The notes beneath the pieces are model-generated. The model did no database searches. It worked only from the letters and a program-made list of their open reading frames with translations, and was not told the DNA's origin. From positions 1 through 34,965 of the IMG/VR virus record IMGVR_UViG_3300009508_002371: a stretch of DNA of 34,965 bases; one strand, written 5' to 3'. This stretch comes from a virus. This document shows positions 28,298-34,965 of this stretch, one piece after another. The position numbers and the translations under genes were made by a program. Every line of letters starts with the position of its first letter. The first letter of the stretch is position 1.

Positions 28298-30795
28298 TGG
28301 ATATTAACTATGTAGACATACAAATAATAGATACACAAGAAAACGATCGTGTATTGTCTTTTGAAGATACTTCTGTAGATGCTGTAAAGTTAATTTATAA
28401 TGGCCAAGATGATAAATTTGCTAATATATTAACCTCTGAGTTGCAATTTACATTTTTAGTAAAAGATAATACAGAAGGTAAGTTTTTTCATTTGTTTACA
28501 GGTTCTGAGACGCGTTATAAGGTGGAGTTGTTAGATGTTTCAAACCCTACTTACCCAAAAAACATTTGGACTGGTTTTTTGTTATCAGAACAATTTGAGG
28601 AGCCATATAAAAACAGTGGTTATTTTATAACGTTTGTGGCAACAGATAGGTTGGCTTTGTTAAAAAACACTAATTATGTAGTAAAAGCAAAACAATCTAT
28701 ACTTAATGTTATTAATAGTTGTGTTTTAAAAACAGGCTTAAGTTTTCCTATTTTCTTTTCAGAAGCTATACAAAATGCTGGTTTTAATATCGATTATTTA
28801 GATTTAGAAGTAGATACAGCATCCTATTTTAAAGAGGAGGAAGGTTTAAGTTATTTTACTGTTTTAGAGCATGTTTTAAAAAGTATTGGTTGTTTGTTGT
28901 TTTTGTTTGAAAACAAGTGGTATGTAATTGGTTTAAATAAATTTAAAGAACAAACAATTTCTTTCAAAAAATATACTTCAGGCATTTTTCAGGAGTTAGA
29001 GTTGCAACAATCTTCTAATTATACAAGAGCTGTTTTAAATGATAAATTTATTGCAACACCTGTTATTAGTATTGCATCCCCTTTAAAAAATGTTACCATT
29101 AATTGGGATGCTGATTATGGAGAATCTTTATTTCCAGAAGATTTAGTAACGCATTTACCTGTAAATATTGAAGCAAATATCGATGATAGAACTGTAAAAT
29201 ATTGGGAGGTTGTAACAAATAAAAGTGTGTTGGTATCAGTTTGGTTGTTGTTGTTAGATCCTTCTTTTGATTATACAACCATAGATTTTTTAAGCTACTA
29301 CCAAGGTTATAAAGCTGTAAAAAATACAAGTTTAGAAGATGTAAATCAAGGGCCATTTTTATTTATAAATTCTATAAATGCAGGAACTGTTGTTTTAGAA
29401 GATTTAGAAACTAATTATATAACATTGTTAGAAGATGTGTATATAAAAGGATCATCAGATTTAGAGCGTTTTGCTTCTTTAGAGTTGGAGTTTTTTATCC
29501 AGAAAAATATTAATAAAACCCAAGCAGAAGTACAAGCTTACTTTGGTATTGGTGGTAATATTACAGCAGTTGCCAATAATGGAAGTGGTAAGGCTAGAGT
29601 TACAAGTGCTGGGCATCAATTAACCACTGGCGATTTTATTCAGATTTCTAAAACTACTGTTTATGATGGTGCACAAGCTGTTACAGTTATAGATGGTAAT
29701 GTTTTTGATATTGATATTGATTTTGATAACAATAGAATTGGTGAATTTAAAATTTTGCCATTTGCAAAAAATTTCTTTTACGCAATTACAAGAAAAGAGC
29801 ATAAAACATCTACAGAAGAAGAAATTGTGTTATCGAATTTTACAACTGTTGGGATTCCTGAAAATAAATTTGGGTTTGATATTTCTTTTCAAGATTTTGA
29901 TATTAAAGGAGTATTAAATGTAGAAAAATTTCTTTTAGAGGAAGATGGTTTTTATAACATTCGCTTATATCCGCAAATAACAAATCCGTTTTTAGGAGAT
30001 TTTTTAATTTACAAAAAATGTAATTTTAATTTAGAAGGTTTAAGTGAAATTGATTTTAATAAAAAACGAGCAATCGATTATACTACAAAATTAGATTTAG
30101 ATGTTTTTCATTCGTCGAGTGCTTTAAATTTATCTAATAGGTCCTTTACGTTTTCCGATAGTTTTAAGCAACAACTTTTAGATGGTGATATTGTTCCTGG
30201 ACAATTAATTGTAGAACCAATTTCTTACAGTTCGGAAGTTAAATATTTAAATGGATTCCCTTTTTACACAGCAATTGAAGTGGTTTTAACAAAAGGAGAT
30301 TATTTAAAAATTAGTGCTGGATATACAGTATATGTAGTTAAAGTGGGTGAAACTGAATTCACAGAAATTACAGCAGATAGTTATATTTTAAATGAAAATG
30401 AAGCTGGGGAGTTTGTGTTAGTGCAATTGGTGTATTCTAGTTCTACGTTTGTTACTATTGATGAAACCGATGTAATTTATATAAAAGCAGAAGATTTAGG
30501 AGTGAGTTTAAATTATGCAGAATACTGGCTAGATAAATGGCGAATGTATGATGAGGAAAACGATGTGCCAATGTATGAGGTGCTTGTAGATATGTATCAT
30601 AGCCTTTTGTGTGAATATAATTTGTTGGTAAATGGCACTATCTTAAATCTAGTTTCTCCATTAGAGTTTATTGCTTTTTCTTTTAAAGGAGATCGCTTTT
30701 TTTACCCTGTAAATCTGGAGTTGAATATTCATCAAAATACAACAGAATTAACAATGATTGAAGCTAAAAACCAAATTATATCAGATTATGAGTAG
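28297..30795 (+). CDS. Tail hub/distal tail protein, 832 aa
   Basis: Large structural protein directly behind the tape measure, where the distal tail or hub is encoded. The N-terminal part (ELQFTFLVKDNTEGKFFHLF, FTGSETRYKVELLD, YFITFVATDRLALLK) has the beta-rich, enzyme-free look of Bacteroidota phage baseplate hub proteins. No catalytic motif is evident. It likely links the tail tube to the receptor-binding protein downstream. Confidence 0.7.
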   Translation: MDINYVDIQIIDTQENDRVLSFEDTSVDAVKLIYNGQDDKFANILTSELQFTFLVKDNTEGKFFHLFTGSETRYKVELLDVSNPTYPKNIWTGFLLSEQFEEPYKNSGYFITFVATDRLALLKNTNYVVKAKQSILNVINSCVLKTGLSFPIFFSEAIQNAGFNIDYLDLEVDTASYFKEEEGLSYFTVLEHVLKSIGCLLFLFENKWYVIGLNKFKEQTISFKKYTSGIFQELELQQSSNYTRAVLNDKFIATPVISIASPLKNVTINWDADYGESLFPEDLVTHLPVNIEANIDDRTVKYWEVVTNKSVLVSVWLLLLDPSFDYTTIDFLSYYQGYKAVKNTSLEDVNQGPFLFINSINAGTVVLEDLETNYITLLEDVYIKGSSDLERFASLELEFFIQKNINKTQAEVQAYFGIGGNITAVANNGSGKARVTSAGHQLTTGDFIQISKTTVYDGAQAVTVIDGNVFDIDIDFDNNRIGEFKILPFAKNFFYAITRKEHKTSTEEEIVLSNFTTVGIPENKFGFDISFQDFDIKGVLNVEKFLLEEDGFYNIRLYPQITNPFLGDFLIYKKCNFNLEGLSEIDFNKKRAIDYTTKLDLDVFHSSSALNLSNRSFTFSDSFKQQLLDGDIVPGQLIVEPISYSSEVKYLNGFPFYTAIEVVLTKGDYLKISAGYTVYVVKVGETEFTEITADSYILNENEAGEFVLVQLVYSSSTFVTIDETDVIYIKAEDLGVSLNYAEYWLDKWRMYDEENDVPMYEVLVDMYHSLLCEYNLLVNGTILNLVSPLEFIAFSFKGDRFFYPVNLELNIHQNTTELTMIEAKNQIISDYE

Positions 30796-30916
30796 TAATA
30801 ATGTAGTGCATAAAATTTCAGTTTCTGTAAAAGCGCATTTTGGAGATCCAAAAAGAAAGTTCGAAAATGTTGCTGAAGATGATTTAGCAGAAGATGGTTT
30901 GTTTGAATTTAGTTAA
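30788..30916 (+). CDS. Small tail-region protein, 42 aa
   Basis: Not recognised. Starts MSSNNVVHKISVSVKAHFGD and ends with an acidic tail (EDDLAEDGLFEFS). Overlaps the hub gene by 8 bp and ends 11 bp before the receptor-binding protein gene, so it is part of the tail transcript. Confidence 0.55.
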   Translation: MSSNNVVHKISVSVKAHFGDPKRKFENVAEDDLAEDGLFEFS

Positions 30917-30927
30917 AATATAAAGAT

Positions 30928-33642
30928 ATGGCTTTAGTTAAAAGAGGTGAAAAAGGTTCTCCAATAAGTGGTTCAGAATATGATGCAGTTGTAGAGCAGG
31001 TAGAAATTAATGATGCTGCAATACAAGTTGTGCAATCAACAATACAAACATCGGAAGTTATTTTTTCAGTAGCTTCTGAAGCAGCAATGACTGCAAAGTA
31101 TAATGATGAAGTTACAGCAGGTAGAACTCCAATTGATGGTAAAGAGCAAGTTTTTAGAACAGATTTAAACGAGTTCTGGAAATGGAATAGTAGTTTAACT
31201 GTAAAAGGTGAGTTTTCTAGAACTTACTTAGAAGTTGCAACAGAAATCACAGAAAATAACCCTGATTTAGTTCCTTCTAGTTTGTTATGGACTTTAAAGC
31301 AAGCTATAGATGAAGCTTTAGGGGATAAATTTAATACTGCTGATTTAGAAGGTTTAAGCACATCAAACCCAGATGATGAAGACCAAACTAAACTTGCACA
31401 AATTATTGCTGTTAAAGCTTATGCAAATTCAAAAGTAAAAAACACTTTTGATGCCACTAATGAAGTAGATGCTGGTAGTATGAAAGCAACCTTTGATAAA
31501 TTTAATCCTTTAGGAGATTTTACTATCACTAATTTTGAAGAAAAAGTATATAATGCTAGTAATTTAACGGGTGTAGCTTCTGTTAATGAGTATACTTCTC
31601 AATTAATTCCAGTTGAAGATATTTTTATATTTTCATCAACAATATTTAGAAGTATATCAGAAAATTTTTCGTCAGGAGTTATAGGTTTTACAGATGAAAA
31701 TGAAAGTAACCCTCAAATGTTGCTTACAGGTTGGGATTTTGCAGTTCCAAATAGTTCAGTTGTTACATTAACTGATTACGAGTTAACAATTCCTGCTACT
31801 ATTAATTTTGTAAAACTAACAAATAGAAAAACAAATCCTTTTTCTTATAAGAGAAGATTTACAACAAGTGAAAAAGTATCTTTTGAAATACTTTCAAAAA
31901 CAGCAAATTCATCAGAAATTTTAAAAACTTCTGAAAAATTAGAGGTTGGTAAAGAAATTTACAATAAAGTAAATAAAGAAATAATTAATGCTGATAAAAT
32001 ATTAGTTGATATTTTAAAAGATACTTTATTTACCGATAATGAAGGCTTAAAAGTTTCAGACTTAACACCACACACAAATAATGATGAAAGGGTTTCAGAT
32101 TTAATATCTGTTGAGAAATTTGTTTTAATTTCTACTTCTTTATGGAAAAGTTCTAGTCCTTTATTTTCAAGCGTAATAGTCGGTTATGAAGATGTTAGTT
32201 CCACAAATCCTACAATTTTAGTAAATGCAAATGATTTTTCTAATCCAACATCAAGCACAGTTACGTTAACTGATTATAAGTTAACAATACCTGAAAATAT
32301 AAAATTTGTAAGAGTTCCAAACAGAAAAACAGCACCTTTTAAAATAGAAAAACTAACAAATTTTGAAGGTGTTTCATCAGAATTAATTGGAAAAGTAATT
32401 GATTCAGAAAACGCATCTATTTTATCAGAAATTTCAGAAAATAAATTAGACGCACGTGGAGAAATGATTATAAATAATTCAAGATTGGCATCTTTAGAAA
32501 CACATTCTCAATTACACGATTCTCAAATTTTAGTAGATAAAATAGCAGGAAAATTAAGAATTTTAGTTTTTTACAGAACGATTGATAAGTATGTTTTATC
32601 TATCATTTCAGCAGTTACTTATGAATTAATTGAAACAATAGATGTTACTTCTACAGTTGGGTGGGCTCCAAGGATGTATAAAAAAGATGCAAATACTATT
32701 AGACTTGTTTATACAATTAGTAAAACAGATGTTTTTTATAGAGATTTTTCTTTGGTTGATGGAACATTAGGAACTCAAACAACTTTTAAGGTTGCTATTA
32801 AAGTAGATGCTTCAACTTATGACACAGCAGTAGCATTAACTTTAGATAGATTTTTAGACCACGTTGAAAACACAACAGGAATAGACTATAGAGATAGTGC
32901 TTATGATACTTTTGCAAGTAGAAACGTTTTGGTTGAAGATACACAACAAATTCAAAAAGTAGGAAATATCTATTATTTAACTTGTCAAATTCTGGCAGAT
33001 ACTATGCCTAATGGAGATACAGGAGGTATTGCTTGTTTAATGTCGTCTACAGATTTAGATACTTGGAAATTATTAGACCCTATTTCTATTTCTACAGATG
33101 TTAACGAACAAAGAGACCATGAAGTAAGTGCTACTTATTTAAATGGAAAATGGCACGCATTAACTCGTTATAACATTGGAGGTTTAAATATTGGTGCTCC
33201 AGCAGGTTATATGTACTACACTTCTAATGATGGTAACTCTTGGACAGATGGTGTTTTATTAGATTTACCAGACGCGTTAAATGGAATTAGACATGGTATT
33301 TTTAAACATAAATTAAGATTAGCACAGCCATTTGGTACAAGTTCAAATAAAACAGATAAAGAAGTAGCGTTGTTTATTTATCAAAAAATTCCATCTATTT
33401 ATGGAGTTAAAGAATTTGATAACACAACTCACAAATTAAGAACAGAATTAGTATTGTGTTATACAACTGATTTTATAAATTTCACAAAAATAGCGAACAT
33501 TTCAGATAGGGATAGCTTGACTTATCCTTCAATTACTGTTCATCAAGACACTGTTTATTTGTCTTGGAGTTCTGGTAAATTGAATGGGTTGTTTACATCT
33601 GCTATTGTTTGGAGTAAATATAATCTTTCTAAAATTTTGTAG
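30928..33642 (+). CDS. Receptor-binding tail protein with sialidase-like propeller
   Basis: 904 aa. A helical N-terminal part probably attaches to the tail. Two related modules follow (about 225-311 and 392-475), sharing the pattern VTLTDYELTIPATINFVKL and NRKT(N/A)PF, likely beta-sandwich binding units. From about 540 the protein becomes beta-rich and propeller-like, with an Asp-box type turn SNDGNSW at about 766 and similar STDLDTWKL and TTDFINF turns, as in sialidase-fold proteins. It probably recognises host surface glycans; hydrolase activity cannot be judged. Confidence 0.7.
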   Translation: MALVKRGEKGSPISGSEYDAVVEQVEINDAAIQVVQSTIQTSEVIFSVASEAAMTAKYNDEVTAGRTPIDGKEQVFRTDLNEFWKWNSSLTVKGEFSRTYLEVATEITENNPDLVPSSLLWTLKQAIDEALGDKFNTADLEGLSTSNPDDEDQTKLAQIIAVKAYANSKVKNTFDATNEVDAGSMKATFDKFNPLGDFTITNFEEKVYNASNLTGVASVNEYTSQLIPVEDIFIFSSTIFRSISENFSSGVIGFTDENESNPQMLLTGWDFAVPNSSVVTLTDYELTIPATINFVKLTNRKTNPFSYKRRFTTSEKVSFEILSKTANSSEILKTSEKLEVGKEIYNKVNKEIINADKILVDILKDTLFTDNEGLKVSDLTPHTNNDERVSDLISVEKFVLISTSLWKSSSPLFSSVIVGYEDVSSTNPTILVNANDFSNPTSSTVTLTDYKLTIPENIKFVRVPNRKTAPFKIEKLTNFEGVSSELIGKVIDSENASILSEISENKLDARGEMIINNSRLASLETHSQLHDSQILVDKIAGKLRILVFYRTIDKYVLSIISAVTYELIETIDVTSTVGWAPRMYKKDANTIRLVYTISKTDVFYRDFSLVDGTLGTQTTFKVAIKVDASTYDTAVALTLDRFLDHVENTTGIDYRDSAYDTFASRNVLVEDTQQIQKVGNIYYLTCQILADTMPNGDTGGIACLMSSTDLDTWKLLDPISISTDVNEQRDHEVSATYLNGKWHALTRYNIGGLNIGAPAGYMYYTSNDGNSWTDGVLLDLPDALNGIRHGIFKHKLRLAQPFGTSSNKTDKEVALFIYQKIPSIYGVKEFDNTTHKLRTELVLCYTTDFINFTKIANISDRDSLTYPSITVHQDTVYLSWSSGKLNGLFTSAIVWSKYNLSKIL

Positions 33643-33648
33643 ATAAAA

Positions 33649-33732
33649 ATGGGTAAAGTAAAAAACACCATAACAAACATTTTAGGCTTAATCTTTTGGG
33701 GTTTTTCTGTTTGGGAAATGAGAAAGAAATAA
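33649..33732 (+). CDS. Tiny single-span membrane peptide, 27 aa
   Basis: MGKVKNTITNILGLIFWGFS then VWEMRKK: one hydrophobic segment between basic ends. It lies 6 bp after the receptor-binding gene and 18 bp before the next membrane protein, inside the lysis-side gene group. A holin-accessory or other lysis role is possible. Very small, so translation is unproven. Confidence 0.45.
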   Translation: MGKVKNTITNILGLIFWGFSVWEMRKK

Positions 33733-33750
33733 AAATAATACAATAAAAAT

Positions 33751-34062
33751 ATGGAAAACCTAACCCTCCTACAACAAATTTTTGCCTTTCTAGGAACTTT
33801 TATCACTGGTATAGGTACATTCTGGACGTGGGTAAAATTCAGAAAAACCAACGAAAAAAAGAATTTATTAGAGCAATTAAATACCATGTTAGATGAAGTT
33901 TCTAAAATGAGTGAGCAAATGTTAGAGGATAGGTTGAAACTCTCCAAGTCTAAGACTATGGAAATTCAATATAAAACAGCAATTGAACGCATTAAAAATG
34001 CATGCAATGAATGTTCGGAAAAGGTAGATGTTGTTTTAACCCAGTTAAATTTAAAGCAATAA
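33751..34062 (+). CDS. Holin/spanin-like membrane protein with coiled coil, 103 aa
   Basis: One N-terminal membrane span (LLQQIFAFLGTFITGIGTFW, about 5-25) followed by a long charged coiled coil (LLEQLNTMLDEVSKMSEQML). This layout resembles inner-membrane spanins or class III-type holin partners. Position two genes before the endolysin supports a lysis role, but no outer-membrane spanin lipoprotein is seen in the window. Confidence 0.55.
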   Translation: MENLTLLQQIFAFLGTFITGIGTFWTWVKFRKTNEKKNLLEQLNTMLDEVSKMSEQMLEDRLKLSKSKTMEIQYKTAIERIKNACNECSEKVDVVLTQLNLKQ

Positions 34063-34451
34063 TGGCAAATCTTATTCAAAATAAAATAGACGAAATAAAC
34101 AAGGTAATTTCAAGAGCAAAAAAAATGACTTTTGAAAATTTAGTTACTTGGGAAGAGCTTTCTAACTGGGCAATTGGAGAGCAAAGAAATATTAGTGGTT
34201 CCTTAAATTTAAAAATTTTAGAGGAAGATAATATCATGATTTTCAAAACTACCATTCCAGATGAATTTGTTAACCATTGGCACGATTTCTTTGAAAGTAA
34301 TTTCTTGGTAAAAGGTAAATTAAAAGATAAAAAAAGGATCTACAAAAAAGGAGATTGGATGTATTATAAATTATTGGAACCTCATTTTATAAAGAATCTA
34401 AAAGAATCTATGAGTGAGCCTGCAGAATTAATAGTAATTTTTACGAGATAG
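34062..34451 (+). CDS. Cupin-like hypothetical protein, 129 aa
   Basis: Start at 34062 (TAATG with the previous stop); the longer frame from 34011 reads out of the previous gene. HWHDFFESNFLVKGKLKD, then YKKGDWMYYKLLEPHFIKN has the His-x-His, Glu and late His spacing of a cupin barrel with a metal site. What it does beside an endolysin is unclear. Family call is by motif only. Confidence 0.5.
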   Translation: MANLIQNKIDEINKVISRAKKMTFENLVTWEELSNWAIGEQRNISGSLNLKILEEDNIMIFKTTIPDEFVNHWHDFFESNFLVKGKLKDKKRIYKKGDWMYYKLLEPHFIKNLKESMSEPAELIVIFTR

Positions 34452-34455
34452 CTTT

Positions 34456-34965
34456 ATGGATAAACTAACATACCAAAGAATAGAAAAAGCACATCCTTTA
34501 ATTAGAGAGGAATTAAAAGTACTTTATACAAAAGCAAACAATGCTTTGGGTAAAGGTGTTCGATTGCGATTTTCTTGGGTTTTTAGAACTCCAGCAGAAC
34601 AAAGTAAATTGTTTAAAAAAAGACCAAAAGTAACGAATGCAGATTCTTGGCAATCTATACATAACTATGGTTTAGCATTTGATATTGTTTTACTTTATGA
34701 TAATGATGGAAATGGAACATTTGAAGAAGCTTCTTGGAACACGTTAAGAGATGGAGATAATAATGGTGTTGCAGACTGGCTAACAGTAACTCAAATATTT
34801 GTAAAGGCAGGGTATCAAAATGGATTTATTAGCAATGGTAAAAAGTGGGATTTACCACATTTTCAAAAATCTTTTGGTTTAAAATGGAGAGATTTAAAAA
34901 AGTTAATGGATTCTAATAAAACAATTACAGATAATGGAATTGTTTATCCAAAAATTTGTGCTTAA
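34456..34965 (+). CDS. Endolysin, M15-type L-Ala-D-Glu peptidase
   Basis: Cuts peptidoglycan cross-bridges for host lysis. Metal-binding residues of the VanY/M15 family are clear: His69 and Asp76 in SIHNYGLAFDI and His135 in WDLPHFQ. The front RLRFSWVFRTPAEQSKLFKK also fits. Between them lie Asp-rich loops (DNDGNGTFEE and DGDNNGVADW) that resemble calcium-binding loops. The stop is the last base of the window. Confidence 0.92.
   Translation: MDKLTYQRIEKAHPLIREELKVLYTKANNALGKGVRLRFSWVFRTPAEQSKLFKKRPKVTNADSWQSIHNYGLAFDIVLLYDNDGNGTFEEASWNTLRDGDNNGVADWLTVTQIFVKAGYQNGFISNGKKWDLPHFQKSFGLKWRDLKKLMDSNKTITDNGIVYPKICA

Noticed and set aside
27661-28338. 225-codon open frame on the minus strand
   Set aside because: Lies wholly antisense to the tape measure and its neighbour; low-complexity composition and no family features, so it is a shadow of a long coding region.
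33555-33947. 130-codon open frame on the minus strand
   Set aside because: Antisense to the receptor-binding protein end, the 27-aa frame and the membrane protein; only a shadow.
1-34965. CRISPR arrays, tRNA or rRNA genes, insertion sequences
   Set aside because: No regular spacer-repeat pattern, no cloverleaf-like sequence with tRNA signature words, and no transposase was noticed. The eye search is not exhaustive for tRNAs.

Overview
The window reads as an almost complete temperate siphophage (prophage) of a flavobacterium-like Bacteroidota host. The DNA is strongly AT-rich by eye. Promoter-like sites match the Bacteroidota pattern (TTG, 19-23 nt, TAnnTTTG), genes mostly lack a Shine-Dalgarno sequence, and many genes are joined by ATGA or TAATG overlaps. 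The window opens exactly at an integrase start codon and closes exactly at an endolysin stop codon, so the attachment sites are probably just outside it.

Layout. 1-2540: integrase, then a leftward lysogeny block (two small membrane proteins and a CI-like repressor) and a control region with a triple 10-bp-phased operator, a promoter and palindromes. 2537-7934: rightward early operon with a Cro-like protein, a LuxR-type HTH protein with a membrane segment, an excisionase-like protein, many small proteins, a replication initiator whose own gene holds iteron-like repeats (a lambda-O-like origin), and a RecA-fold ATPase. 7936-11076: HNH endonuclease, a candidate cos region, and small and large terminase. 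11077-19927: an 8.9 kb insert between terL and portal, a junction usually tight in HK97-like phages. It holds an array of small cargo genes (two solitary C5 DNA methyltransferases, a Myb/SANT-like protein, self-regulated mini-operons, a widespread small phage protein) separated by related imperfect palindromes, with a compact tyrosine recombinase near the right side. 19928-34965: HK97-type head genes (portal, protease, capsid, connectors), tail genes with a textbook -1 frameshift signal in the tail chaperone, tape measure, hub and sialidase-like receptor-binding protein, then small membrane proteins and an M15 endolysin.

The most notable signal is the cargo array at about 11.1-17.1 kb. Its spacers begin with CCAAC-type and end with GTTGG-type boxes. 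Two of them (12132-12215 and 14241-14334) have identical geometry, with a 4-nt left gap and a 21-nt right gap, but completely different fully paired inner stems. The two methyltransferase genes differ in sequence yet sit between almost identical 5' and 3' flanks, and a hairpin in the 3' flank shows a compensatory base-pair change. This resembles integron attC sites, where structure is conserved more than sequence, and suggests a cassette-exchange region in a phage. The recombinase is an inferred partner only: it lacks the insertion typical of integron integrases, and homologous recombination between flanks could also explain the pattern.

All protein calls rest on reading motifs by eye; no database search was run.
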